DNA of 64,000 bases from contig NZ_JAHXPQ010000003.1 in the NCBI RefSeq assembly GCF_019391655.1, forward strand, positions 434,001 to 498,000, written 5' to 3'. The number at the start of each line of letters is the position of its first letter. Positions within the stretch are counted from its first letter, which is position 1. This document shows, in pieces, positions 9,836 to 18,669 of the stretch. This stretch comes from Mucilaginibacter rivuli (GTDB taxonomy: Bacteria > Bacteroidota > Bacteroidia > Sphingobacteriales > Sphingobacteriaceae). The notes under the pieces were generated by a model. It was not told the DNA's origin and ran no database searches. It saw nothing but the letters and a program-made list of their open reading frames with translations. Position numbers and translations under genes: made by a program.

Positions 9836-10609
9836 TTACCAAATTTTCCATGGAGCGTTGTTTTCGGCCCACATATCATTCAAATCGTGTTTATCTTTTA
9901 GGGTATCCATCGGGCGCCAAAAACCATTATGCTTATAAGCATTCATCTGGCCATCTCTGGCTATGCTTTCCATTGGTCCTTGCTCCCAAATGGTGCTGTC
10001 ACCATCTTTAATGTAATTAAAAACCTCGGGCTGGCAAACAAAGTAACCTCCGTTTATCCAAGCTCCGTCGCCTTTAGGTTTTTCCATAAACGAGTGTACT
10101 GTTGAGTCATCAAGAATGTTCAATGCTCCAAAACGCCCTTGTGGCTGTACTGATGTTACTGTGCATAGCTTGCCATGATCTTTGTGATATTGTACCAATG
10201 CTTTAATATCAACAGTGCCAACGCCATCGCCATAGGTAAGCATAAATGGCTCATTACCAATATATGGTTGTATACGCTTAATCCTGCCACCGGTCATTGA
10301 TTCATTCCCGGTATCAACGAGGGTAATTTTCCAGGGCTCGGCCTGCGAATCATGCACCTCTACCGAGTTGTTCTTTAAATCGATGGTAACATCTGATTTG
10401 TGAAGAAAGTAGTTTGAAAAAAACTCTTTTATTACATAGCCCTTATAACCCAGGCAAACAACAAAATCGTTAAAGCCATGTGCAGAGTATGTTTTCATAA
10501 TATGCCACAGTATAGGCATCCCACCTATTTCAACCATTGGTTTTGGCTTTACAACTGTTTCTTCGGAGAGCCTTGTGCCTAAGCCGCCGGCTAATAAAAC
10601 TACTTTCAT
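9836..10609 (-). CDS. ddhA: Glucose-1-phosphate cytidylyltransferase
   Basis: The 257-residue enzyme activates glucose-1-phosphate with CTP to CDP-glucose, the entry step of the CDP-dideoxysugar pathway. It begins with VVLLAGGLGTRLSEETVVKP, the nucleotidyltransferase signature with GLGTR and the Lys-Pro loop, and continues with MVEIGGMPILWHIMK and LTYGDGVGTVD, the latter giving the metal-binding Asp. The pattern and length match RfbF/DdhA rather than RmlA (about 290 residues). The start codon directly follows the stop of the reductase gene upstream (TAAATG), so translation is coupled. Together with ddhB, ddhC and the reductase it forms a complete route to CDP-3,6-dideoxy-4-keto-glucose. Confidence 0.94.
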   Translation of the reverse strand: MKVVLLAGGLGTRLSEETVVKPKPMVEIGGMPILWHIMKTYSAHGFNDFVVCLGYKGYVIKEFFSNYFLHKSDVTIDLKNNSVEVHDSQAEPWKITLVDTGNESMTGGRIKRIQPYIGNEPFMLTYGDGVGTVDIKALVQYHKDHGKLCTVTSVQPQGRFGALNILDDSTVHSFMEKPKGDGAWINGGYFVCQPEVFNYIKDGDSTIWEQGPMESIARDGQMNAYKHNGFWRPMDTLKDKHDLNDMWAENNAPWKIW

Positions 10610-11653
10610 TTAGTAAATTGTTAATATTTCAATATCGGTTGAATATGGATAACTGCAGCATAATAAACAATCGTCGGCGTTTAATCCTTCGGGCAGTTTA
10701 TCAATGCCAATTAATTTAACTTTACCATTTACTAATTTCCCTTTACATAGCAAACAAGTACCTGTTTGGCATGAGTACGATAGATCAATACCCTGATCAA
10801 GTGCGGCATTCAATATGCTGGTGCCTTTGGTAACTTCTATTTGTTGCGCCACACCCGAATTTATTATTTTAACCTGTCGGGTTTCAATATCATCAAACTG
10901 TTGGGCATCAATAAACACTTCAAACTCTTCGGTATAAATATTGGCATGTACTACTTTAAGTATGCTCAATGCATTACGCACCGTTTGTTTTAAGCCATCA
11001 GGGCCACATATGTAATGAACACTTTCTTCAAGATCATTGTTTACAGATAAAATATCTACTACTTTGGTTTCATCTATCCGGCCTTCAATAAAGTAATGAA
11101 GATAGACATCTTCGGGTATACGGGTGTAAAAATTGTAAATTTTAAACCTGTCGGGATACTTTTCCTCCAACTCAACAAGTTCATCGTAAAATATAGTATG
11201 TTCTGGGTTTCTGTTACAATAAAAAAGCGTTACTTTTTTATTACCGGTTGTATTTAACGCTACTTTTAAAATAGACATTAAGGGGGTAATGCCACTGCCA
11301 GCCCCCCAAAGCATAATATGGTTTGGGCTTGGTTCATTCAAATCAAAAACAAAATCGCCCATTGGTTCCATTACCTCCATTACATCATCAATTTTCACAT
11401 GATCGTAGAGGTAATTTGATACTACACCCCCCGGAATACGTTTTATGGTTACAGCTAAGTGCTGATCGATTCCCGGGGCTGAGGAAAATGAGTACGGGCG
11501 AATATATTTCCGGTTATTAATTCTAACTACTAATGTTAAATACTGGCCGGGTTTATATTTTATTTTTTTAAGACCGGGTTGCTTCAAAAATATCGTCACA
11601 ACATCGGGCGTGCGTTTTTCTATACCAACAACTTTTAATGTAAATGTAAGCAT
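10610..11653 (-). CDS. E3-like flavin/iron-sulfur reductase for the C3 dehydrase
   Basis: The 347-residue protein contains an FAD-binding barrel with RPYSFSSAP (residues 52-60), an NAD-binding domain with WGAGSGITPLMS (about 117-128), and a C-terminal plant-type ferredoxin domain with YSCQTGTCLLCKGKL, followed by a final Cys in LLCCSYP. It would pass electrons from NAD(P)H through FAD and the [2Fe-2S] cluster to the PMP-sugar intermediate of DdhC, as DdhD/AscD (E3) does. In the Yersinia E3 the ferredoxin domain is, as I recall, N-terminal. Here it is at the C-terminus, as in PaaE-type reductases. The place in the operon directly before ddhA supports the E3 role despite the swapped order. Confidence 0.8.
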   Translation of the reverse strand: MLTFTLKVVGIEKRTPDVVTIFLKQPGLKKIKYKPGQYLTLVVRINNRKYIRPYSFSSAPGIDQHLAVTIKRIPGGVVSNYLYDHVKIDDVMEVMEPMGDFVFDLNEPSPNHIMLWGAGSGITPLMSILKVALNTTGNKKVTLFYCNRNPEHTIFYDELVELEEKYPDRFKIYNFYTRIPEDVYLHYFIEGRIDETKVVDILSVNNDLEESVHYICGPDGLKQTVRNALSILKVVHANIYTEEFEVFIDAQQFDDIETRQVKIINSGVAQQIEVTKGTSILNAALDQGIDLSYSCQTGTCLLCKGKLVNGKVKLIGIDKLPEGLNADDCLLCCSYPYSTDIEILTIY

Positions 11654-11664
11654 AAACCTGCCAA

Positions 11665-12744
11665 TTAATCCATTATAACTTTATAGGCCTTTTTGCATGT
11701 AATTAAAGCTATACCCAAAATGCCACCCAGTATCAAACCGATTAATATACTTTTAAGTTTCCCAATTCTTTCAACATCTAATGGAAGTATAGGTTTGTCT
11801 ATCACTTGTATTAAAGGTGTTTCATTTCTTAGAGATACCTTTGACGCTTCAAGGTTTCTAACAAGTTCAGCTAAAATTGCCCTGTTTGCTTCAACATCAA
11901 TTTGATGACGTTGAGATGAAGTACGTAGTACAACTCTTGCAGGGTTAGCATTCGGATTGGCATCAATTGAGGCTGCTACACTACCGATTGCACCATTAAG
12001 TTCAGTCCGAACTGAATCTGTTTGATGTTGCAAAATTTGAACATTCTGAGTGAATTTTTTAGTTTTTGTTTCAATGTAAAACTGAGAAACTCGATTTGCC
12101 AGGATTTCGGCAAAGTATTTCGAAAACAATTCATTCTTTGTTTTTACTGTAAGAACAATAATGCTTAGCTTTTTATCAATTTTTTCTACAGTAACATTAT
12201 TAGTGATCAAGTTTTTACGAAATACGCCTATTAAGCTATCTTGAATTAAAGTACGTTTTGTTGTATCTAAGTTGGGTGGAAACTTTACACTTTCAAGATT
12301 CGTATTATCTTTCCAACCATTACGTAAATTATTAAAATTAATATACAACTCAGCTAAAGTTTCAATTTTTCCATTTATACTTATTTGTGAAAGTAATGCC
12401 TTTTGAATAATTGACCTTGATTTCATTAACTCAATCAAGTTATCGCCCGAAAAAACTCCACCGCCATTATTACCAACATCCAATCCAAATTGGCTTGCAA
12501 TTCCTGAATAGGCACTCATCCCGCCTGTGCTTTTACTATCTTCTAAAGCAAAACTAAGTTCGGCCTTATAAACCGGCTTTTTATACACAGCATATCCCAA
12601 GCCCAATAAAGATCCAATAACACAATAAACTACAACAGAAACCCATTTGGATCTGATAAATTTATAAAACTTTATAATAGTGAGTATAACTTCCTTTAGT
12701 GATAACTCCATTTCGGTGGAATCAGTTTTATTTTGATCTTCCAT
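11665..12744 (-). CDS. Wzz-type chain-length determinant protein
   Basis: The 359-residue protein has two membrane segments, one near residues 40-60 (VVVYCVIGSLLGLGYAVY) and one near residues 330-348 (SILIGLILGGILGIALI), with a long periplasmic part between them that is rich in predicted coiled-coil sequence. This is the layout of Wzz/Wzc N-terminal domains. A Pro-rich end before the second membrane segment (TPLIQVIDKPILPLDVERIG) is also typical. No Walker motif or tyrosine cluster follows, so it lacks the BY-kinase domain and is a Wzz-like co-polymerase controlling chain length. It lies 8 bases behind the SLBB export protein gene, forming an export pair. Confidence 0.85.
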   Translation of the reverse strand: MEDQNKTDSTEMELSLKEVILTIIKFYKFIRSKWVSVVVYCVIGSLLGLGYAVYKKPVYKAELSFALEDSKSTGGMSAYSGIASQFGLDVGNNGGGVFSGDNLIELMKSRSIIQKALLSQISINGKIETLAELYINFNNLRNGWKDNTNLESVKFPPNLDTTKRTLIQDSLIGVFRKNLITNNVTVEKIDKKLSIIVLTVKTKNELFSKYFAEILANRVSQFYIETKTKKFTQNVQILQHQTDSVRTELNGAIGSVAASIDANPNANPARVVLRTSSQRHQIDVEANRAILAELVRNLEASKVSLRNETPLIQVIDKPILPLDVERIGKLKSILIGLILGGILGIALITCKKAYKVIMD

Positions 12745-12752
12745 TATGCTGA

Positions 12753-15323
12753 TTATCGCGTTAAGGTAATAATACCAATTAAAACTGCCGCTGCGGAAGC
12801 CAAAGCTCCACCGATACCACCAATTTCTACAGCACTCAATCCTCTATGTTGTAATTTTTTAGGGATAACTATTTCGCTGCCGGGTTTAATAGTTGGATAA
12901 CTTTTAAAGAAAAGAAAATGATGAGTTGATTTAACTGACCCGTTAGCATAAATTACGTAAGCTTTGCGGCGCAATGCATTTTCGGAAAAACCACCGGCAT
13001 TGCTTACAAAACCAGTTAATGATTTTGAAGATGTATAAACAACCGAGCTTGGAAATAACACCTCTCCATTAACCTTTACCAATTGTTGCTGGCTTGGGAT
13101 ACGTAAAACATCTCCTTCTTCCAATATCAAATCGATATTAGAACCTGGTTTAGCCAGTATTTCTTTTAAATCAATACCTACATAATCATTTTGAAGTTGC
13201 TCAAATACGTTTGAGGTAGAGTCTTTAAGTGTTTGTTGGATGTGTGTTAAACGTGCAATCCTTTCCTGGCTTACTTCGGATATGTTTGATTTGCCTTTTT
13301 CTGTATTAATTCCTAATTTATCAATACGTTTTAACCTTGCCCCATCAATATCTGCAGAGGCTTTTAACCCGCCGGCGCGCGTTATCAAATCAGATATTTT
13401 TTCGTTTTTTGTAATAATAGTGTATGGCCCCGGATACAGAACTTCGCCTTCGAGCCTTACTGTTCTTTGTTTTTCATACCCGGGTAAACTATATACCGAT
13501 ACTACATCAAAAGGTTGTAATATAAATGAAGATGCATTGATCTTAAATTGCTCATCCACGTTGATATGAAAAACCTGAGACACAGGGCCATCCTTTTGGG
13601 TGGGGTCGCTATTGCTTATTCGCCTTGCCACTTCTATCCGTGCAGGGCTTGCACCTTCATTTAAGCCTCCGGCCTGAACAATGAGGTCTTCCACTGTCAT
13701 TTTATCGGAATATGGAAAATCTCCACCTGATCTTACTTCTCCGTTTATATTTACCGAATATTCATCGCGCAGATCGAAAATTGATGGTATAGTAACTACA
13801 TCTTCTTTTTTCAGTAAAATATCTGGTGCATTTTTATTAAAAATTTCTTTTATATCAAAAGCGACAATTTCTTGTGTATTGTCTGATTTTAAGCGGCTGA
13901 TAAAACCACGTTTTGTAAAAGCATCCTGCCTCAACCCTGCTGCCTTATTAACCAATTGTGTTAAGGTTAACCCTTTATCTAACTCAAATTGGCCTGGCCT
14001 TATAACAGCTCCAAAAATGCTTACCCTGTTTTGGTAAGTATCTAATATCTGGTCAACAATGTAAGAATCTCCTCTCAACGGAATGTAGTTGCTAAAATCG
14101 ACAGCTTTTACATCAACAACTTTACGATCCTGGTCTGTAATCTGGGTTGCTTTAATATTTGCAGTATAAGCAACTTCAGTAAACCCACCTGCAAAATCAA
14201 TTACATCACGTAAAACTTCGCCGGGTAAAACCTCATAAGTTGCCGGCCTTTTAACCTGCCCGGCTAATTTAACACGCACGTTATAAGTAGGCACTCTTAC
14301 AATATCGCCGTCTTGCATGCGTATGTTATCTTTTTGGCTACCCTTTAATAAAAAATCATAAACATCTAGTGTTCTGATAACGTCGCCATTTCTGATCACC
14401 TGTATTTTACGGAAAGAGCCTATATTGTTTGGGCCACCTGAATTATACAGCGCGGCAAATACTGTAGATAATGATGACAGGGTAATTGTACCTGGCCTTA
14501 CCACCTCGCCAATCATAATAACTTTTATACTACGGATATTACCAAGGCCTATGCTTACGTTGGTACCGTGCCCTATCGCGTAATGGTTGGCAATAAGTTT
14601 TGATGTAATTAAACCAGTAGCCTGTTCAATACTTTTTCCGCTAACGTTAATTAAACCTATACCGGGTAATGCAATATTTCCTTCGGGGTTTATTCCCAAT
14701 TTCCAATCTGCTACTGAGTTTCCGTATATACTAACCAATATCTGATCATCTGGCCCAAGCCGGTAGTTTTGAGGAGTTGGAATACGTAAATTAGGCTCGA
14801 AAGTTAAGTTTTTGTTATTGAACAATTCAGCACCAAATATTGCCGAACCGTCTCTTGGATAAACTTTAGCTGTCGTGGTTTTACCGTCCTCATCCTTTTT
14901 ACCATCTTCGTCTTTTGTTTCATCGGTAGTAACTTCCCGGCCCAACTGGTCTTTCTTTGTTGTCTGGTCCAAATTCACATCCTTTGCGGTACGGATAAGA
15001 TTTATACGGTTTTGGAGTTTATTTATATCTTGTACAGACATTCCTTTAGCTGCGGCAGCCTGCCTTATCTGATCATCGCTCATGCCCGAAGCTTTCGCTT
15101 TCTGAATAAAATCGCGAAGCTGGGTATCAGTAATTTCGTTAGGGTTGTTTGGGAGTGTTGTCGGCGTATTTGCAGGCTGGCTAGTAGCCATATTGGTAGT
15201 ATTGGTAGTTGAAGTACCCGAAGATGTAGACCCTGAAACGGTTTGTGCCTGAGTATCCTCAACTCCAACTATTATATTTGTCAATAAAAAAAACGTTACT
15301 AAAACGTATAGAAAATATCTCAT
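12753..15323 (-). CDS. SLBB-domain polysaccharide export protein (Wza-like)
   Basis: The 856-residue protein has an N-terminal signal peptide (hydrophobic to residue 25, ending DTQAQT), a Ser/Thr/Asn-rich linker, a region with a short helical repeat (QLRDFIQKAKASGMSDDQIR), the Poly_export domain (YRLGPDDQILVSIYGN near residue 187) and then a series of SLBB-type beta-grasp domains, each recognisable by a V.L.GEV..PG..... pattern (for example IMIGEVVRPGTITL and VRLEGEVLYPGPYTI). A last hydrophobic segment (residues 830-852) replaces the outer-membrane helix. Such long, Cys-less forms are typical of Bacteroidota. It would form or seal the periplasmic and outer-membrane export channel. Upstream lies a 109-base gap with no clear promoter. 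Confidence 0.9.
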   Translation of the reverse strand: MRYFLYVLVTFFLLTNIIVGVEDTQAQTVSGSTSSGTSTTNTTNMATSQPANTPTTLPNNPNEITDTQLRDFIQKAKASGMSDDQIRQAAAAKGMSVQDINKLQNRINLIRTAKDVNLDQTTKKDQLGREVTTDETKDEDGKKDEDGKTTTAKVYPRDGSAIFGAELFNNKNLTFEPNLRIPTPQNYRLGPDDQILVSIYGNSVADWKLGINPEGNIALPGIGLINVSGKSIEQATGLITSKLIANHYAIGHGTNVSIGLGNIRSIKVIMIGEVVRPGTITLSSLSTVFAALYNSGGPNNIGSFRKIQVIRNGDVIRTLDVYDFLLKGSQKDNIRMQDGDIVRVPTYNVRVKLAGQVKRPATYEVLPGEVLRDVIDFAGGFTEVAYTANIKATQITDQDRKVVDVKAVDFSNYIPLRGDSYIVDQILDTYQNRVSIFGAVIRPGQFELDKGLTLTQLVNKAAGLRQDAFTKRGFISRLKSDNTQEIVAFDIKEIFNKNAPDILLKKEDVVTIPSIFDLRDEYSVNINGEVRSGGDFPYSDKMTVEDLIVQAGGLNEGASPARIEVARRISNSDPTQKDGPVSQVFHINVDEQFKINASSFILQPFDVVSVYSLPGYEKQRTVRLEGEVLYPGPYTIITKNEKISDLITRAGGLKASADIDGARLKRIDKLGINTEKGKSNISEVSQERIARLTHIQQTLKDSTSNVFEQLQNDYVGIDLKEILAKPGSNIDLILEEGDVLRIPSQQQLVKVNGEVLFPSSVVYTSSKSLTGFVSNAGGFSENALRRKAYVIYANGSVKSTHHFLFFKSYPTIKPGSEIVIPKKLQHRGLSAVEIGGIGGALASAAAVLIGIITLTR

Positions 15324-15432
15324 CTTATTTATTTGAGTAGTAATAATTTTTAGTCAGAAAAACTATTTTCCGAAAATTATCAGCTTTTTTTTACAATGTT
15401 ACGAATTAAACCGCGCATTTATAATAAAAATA

Positions 15433-16734
15433 TTACAACCTGCCATCTATTAATGTTCTTTCCAGCATTCCTTTAATATCATATATTACAGATTCCTTTT
15501 GCCTTTTCAACTTATCGAAATTAAGCAGTTTAAACTGGCTATGCGCAACTGCTAATATAACAGCATCATAATTATTTTTAAGCTCTTCCAAATTTTTGTT
15601 AGTGGTTATACCGTATTCTGCCATTACTTCGGCAGGGCTTGCCCATGGATCAAAAACTTCGTACCTGGCTTCAAACTCATGTAAAACATTTATGATATCT
15701 ATCACGCGTGTATTGCGCACATCGGTACAGTTCTCTTTAAAGGTAAAACCCAAAACTAAAACATTAGCATTTTTAACGTTGATGTTGCGCTTTATCATCA
15801 GCTTTATCACTTCGAGGGCTACATATTTCCCCATTCCGTCGTTCAAACGGCGACCGGCCAATATCATTTCGGGATGATAACCCAGTTCCTGTGCCTTTTG
15901 GGCAAGGTAATACGGATCAACCCCGGTACAGTGACCACCTACCAAACCGGGCTTAAAATTGAGAAAATTCCATTTTGTACCCGCGGCGGCTAAAACATCA
16001 TGGCTATCAATACCAATAAGGTTAAATATTTTAGAAAGCTCATTTACAAAAGCGATGTTAACATCACGTTGCGAGTTTTCGATCACTTTACAAGCTTCGG
16101 CAACTTTAATACTTGGGGCTTTGTGTGTCCCTGCTGTAACAATTACACGGTACAGATCATCAATAAAATTGGCTGCTTCGGGGGTTGAACCCGATGTTAC
16201 CTTTAAAATATTGGTAATTGTATGTACTTTATCGCCGGGGTTAATACGCTCGGGAGAATAACCTGCATAAAAATCGTGGTTGAAAAACAGGCCGGATACT
16301 TTTTCCAATACAGGTATGCACACCTCTTCGGTTGCTCCGGGGTACACGGTTGATTCATATATCACAACATCACCAGGCTTTAATACTTTGCCTATAGTTT
16401 TTGTTGCATTAATGAGTATACTTAAATCGGGCCGGTTATGCTGATCTGTAGGTGTGGGTACCGATACGATGTAAACATTGCAGTTACGAATACTTTGGGT
16501 ATCTGATGTGCAATATAAGCCCTGCGCTCCGGGAGTGGCGGTTATTACCGAACGTAAGCGATCCGAATCTACTTCGAGGGTGCTATCAACAGCCAGGCTA
16601 ACTTCGTCAACCCGGCTTTGTTTTATATCATAACCCGTAACCGGAAATTTTGAAGCAAACTCTGCCGCGAGTGGTAATCCAACATATCCTAAGCCTATAA
16701 TGGCTATTTTAATTTCGGCGGGCTTAGTAAACAT
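15433..16734 (-). CDS. UDP-N-acetylhexosamine 6-dehydrogenase (TviB/WbpO type)
   Basis: This 433-residue enzyme oxidises C6 of a UDP-HexNAc to the uronic acid with two NAD. It shows the N-terminal Rossmann loop IAIIGLGYVGLPLAAEF, the VSVPTPTD block near residue 100, and the catalytic Cys motif LVGGHCTGVDPYYLAQKA near residue 265. The following block HPEMILAGRRLNDGMG is characteristic of the TviB/WbpO (UDP-GlcNAc or UDP-GalNAc) branch rather than of UDP-glucose dehydrogenase. It is the first gene behind the promoter at 16764-16792 and so heads the second transcription unit of the locus. It implies an acidic HexNAcA residue in the polysaccharide. Confidence 0.88.
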   Translation of the reverse strand: MFTKPAEIKIAIIGLGYVGLPLAAEFASKFPVTGYDIKQSRVDEVSLAVDSTLEVDSDRLRSVITATPGAQGLYCTSDTQSIRNCNVYIVSVPTPTDQHNRPDLSILINATKTIGKVLKPGDVVIYESTVYPGATEEVCIPVLEKVSGLFFNHDFYAGYSPERINPGDKVHTITNILKVTSGSTPEAANFIDDLYRVIVTAGTHKAPSIKVAEACKVIENSQRDVNIAFVNELSKIFNLIGIDSHDVLAAAGTKWNFLNFKPGLVGGHCTGVDPYYLAQKAQELGYHPEMILAGRRLNDGMGKYVALEVIKLMIKRNINVKNANVLVLGFTFKENCTDVRNTRVIDIINVLHEFEARYEVFDPWASPAEVMAEYGITTNKNLEELKNNYDAVILAVAHSQFKLLNFDKLKRQKESVIYDIKGMLERTLIDGRL

Positions 16735-16745
16735 TTTTACACATA

Positions 16746-16761
16746 AACCCTAAAAAGGGTT
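16746..16761. promoter_or_regulatory. 16-base palindrome in the leader of the capsule operon
   Basis: The perfect inverted repeat AACCCT-aaaa-AGGGTT lies between the -7 element (16764-16771, minus strand) and the start codon at 16734. It therefore falls at the transcription start or in the first bases of the leader. It is short and has no T-run, so a repressor or NusG-type site is more likely than a terminator. The function is not known. Confidence 0.35.
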
Positions 16762-16763
16762 AA

Positions 16764-16792
16764 CAAAGATAATTTTTAATTTAAGTAATCAA
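16764..16792 (-). promoter_or_regulatory. Bacteroidota-type promoter of the UDP-sugar dehydrogenase operon
   Basis: On the minus strand TATCTTTG (16764-16771) matches the Bacteroidota -7 consensus TAnnTTTG, and TTG (16790-16792) is 18 bases upstream, matching the -33 element. It is placed 29 bases before the dehydrogenase start. It would drive the export and CDP-dideoxysugar genes as one unit independent of the kdsA unit. Confidence 0.65.
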
Positions 16793-16883
16793 GTACTGAT
16801 AGCTTAACGTATACCGTAAACCAATTAGTACTTAAATTGTTTTAAGCATTTTAAAACATAAGCAATAAATAACACCAGGGTAT

Positions 16884-17612
16884 TTATTTCATATCGGCAA
16901 GGTATGCATTCAAATCTTCGGGCGTACCAATGCCATGCATTTGCTGCTGTTCTATATTGTATATAATTATCTTTTTATTATCCTTAATAAGGTAATTGTA
17001 AACCGGGCAGGTATAAAACTCATTGTTAACCCTATCGTTGTTAATTATCATGTCAATAGCGCCATTAACAAAATCGCTGCCTTTGCCAAAAAGGTAAATA
17101 CCTACTGTGGCAAACTCTGAGATAGCCTTCTTTTCCTGAACTTCAGTTACAAAACCATCCTGGCCAATTTTAGCGAATGACCATTTGGGGTTCAATTCGG
17201 CATCGGTAAAAGTTAATATAGAGCCATCGAGCTTCTTATCGAGGCAATCATTAAGGTAATCAGCTATGTTGATATCTACTATCTGGTCTGAGTTGGCAAT
17301 GAGCAAAGGGTATTCATTGTTAATATGCTCTCGTGCGAATAAAACGGTGCAAGCGGTACCTTCGGTTAACTGATCGATCCCGATAAATGTTGTATTGTAG
17401 GTATCGCTGATATATTTAACCAGTTCTTGCTCTAACTCAAAATGCTCTTTACGGCCTATTAATATATAATTCGCATCAGGATAGTTCAGGTTTTCCATTA
17501 CCCGCATAATCATGGGTTTACCTGCTACATCAATAAAAGGTTTTGGTTTGGCATAACCTGCTTTGGCAAAACGGCTGCCTAAGCCCGCCATGGGTATTAC
17601 AATGTTTATCAT
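16884..17612 (-). CDS. Sugar-phosphate nucleotidyltransferase (first of a pair)
   Basis: The 242-residue protein starts with NIVIPMAGLGSRFAKAGY, a complete nucleotidyltransferase signature (G-x-G-x-R-F) followed by KPKPFIDVAGKPMIMRV. A PLLIANSDQIVD block near residue 88 supplies the metal-binding Asp. It resembles single-domain NTP transferases of the HddC/LicC/RfbA superfamily that activate a sugar or alditol phosphate. It overlaps the cupin gene by 4 bases and is the last gene of a closely packed group. It is paralogous to the product of 17947-18669 but retains all signature residues. The nucleotide and sugar cannot be named. Confidence 0.8.
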   Translation of the reverse strand: MINIVIPMAGLGSRFAKAGYAKPKPFIDVAGKPMIMRVMENLNYPDANYILIGRKEHFELEQELVKYISDTYNTTFIGIDQLTEGTACTVLFAREHINNEYPLLIANSDQIVDINIADYLNDCLDKKLDGSILTFTDAELNPKWSFAKIGQDGFVTEVQEKKAISEFATVGIYLFGKGSDFVNGAIDMIINNDRVNNEFYTCPVYNYLIKDNKKIIIYNIEQQQMHGIGTPEDLNAYLADMK

Positions 17613-17950
17613 ACTATGTATTTATCGTTATTGGCACCGGGAAGCTTTACAACTACGGTGGTTACATCGGTTATGGCTTCAAAATCAGTTATTACGCCGG
17701 GCTTAATAGTCAGCACATCACCGTCTGAGTATTCAACGCCCGACATTCTTACTCTGCCGTTTACTATTACGGTATATTCGGTTGCAATTTTGTGGAAATG
17801 CTTGCCTTCATACTCGCCGGCCTTGTATTTTTTTATGCCTACTTCCACATCATTTGTGGCATGCAGGGTTGGCTCAAAATTACCAATGAACCATCCTTTA
17901 AACATATCATCCAGTTTGGATACTTCAATTTTTTCGGGCTGGTCCATCAT
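17609..17950 (-). CDS. Small cupin-fold protein
   Basis: The 113-residue protein has the beta-rich pattern and the His-containing motif GKHFHKIATEYTVIVNGRV (residues about 51-69) of a single cupin domain, followed by GDVLTIKPGVITDFEAI, the second cupin motif. The metal-binding set H-x-H is only partly present (HFHK, with a Glu six residues on). It is wedged between two paralogous nucleotidyltransferase genes with 4-base overlaps on both sides, which indicates a linked role in the same sugar pathway, perhaps an isomerase or a sensor of the sugar. No closer function can be read from the sequence. Confidence 0.75.
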   Translation of the reverse strand: MMDQPEKIEVSKLDDMFKGWFIGNFEPTLHATNDVEVGIKKYKAGEYEGKHFHKIATEYTVIVNGRVRMSGVEYSDGDVLTIKPGVITDFEAITDVTTVVVKLPGANNDKYIV

Positions 17951-18669
17951 TGTTTTGATTTGTATTCGTCTATCATTTGCGGCGAATAAAATGAATGATA
18001 TTTGTTATTTTCTATCTGGTAGTTAAGTACCTTTTTACCTTTTAATACATACTCGTTCAGTACAGGCGATATGTAAAAGTTACCCTCCAGCTGTACATCA
18101 TTTTTGATGCTTTGAAAAGCGCTCTCAAAAAAATCCTTCGCTTTGGCAAAATAGTAGTATCCCGCTATAGCATGGTTACTGATGGGGTTTTTCTCGGCAG
18201 TCTGGATAACAGCATTATCCTCTACCCTGGCGTATGACCATCGCGGATGTACGGATTTAAAAGTGATAATACCTGCATCGGCATTATGTTGTTGCCAAAA
18301 TTTGTTGATATCATTAAAGTTTTCATCAATAACCTGGTCGCCGTTAAGTATCAGTAGTTGATCATCATCATCAATTTTATCAATGGCCATTAAGGTGCTG
18401 CAAAGTCCTCCTTTTGTTGAGCGTTTTAGCCTGATCACATCACAATTTGGTTCCAGCATTTTCAGCGTGTTATCCAGGTGATATTTTGTAGAATCTTCGT
18501 TATTAATGATGAATATAAAATGGCAGGGGTGCTTTATAATGTTGGCGCTTTTAATTACCAGTTCTATCATCAGCATGCCATTAATATCTATTAATGGTTT
18601 AGGATAAAGGTATCCCGATTTTATAAACGCATCGGACGAGCCGGCCAGTGGTATTACTATCTTAAGCAT
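17947..18669 (-). CDS. Nucleotidyltransferase paralogue with altered signature
   Basis: The 240-residue protein is homologous in layout to the neighbour at 16884-17612: LKIVIPLAGSSDAFIKSGY, YPKPLIDINGMLMIELVI, and LLILNGDQVIDENF with the metal-binding Asp. The N-terminal loop has AGSSDAF where the intact enzyme has AGLGSRF, so the Gly-x-Gly-x-Arg that holds the nucleotide triphosphate is changed. It may be an inactive or regulatory paralogue, or bind another nucleotide or substrate. It overlaps its neighbours by 4 bases (cupin) and 8 bases (HAD phosphatase). The fold is secure, activity is doubtful. Confidence 0.72.
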   Translation of the reverse strand: MLKIVIPLAGSSDAFIKSGYLYPKPLIDINGMLMIELVIKSANIIKHPCHFIFIINNEDSTKYHLDNTLKMLEPNCDVIRLKRSTKGGLCSTLMAIDKIDDDDQLLILNGDQVIDENFNDINKFWQQHNADAGIITFKSVHPRWSYARVEDNAVIQTAEKNPISNHAIAGYYYFAKAKDFFESAFQSIKNDVQLEGNFYISPVLNEYVLKGKKVLNYQIENNKYHSFYSPQMIDEYKSKQ

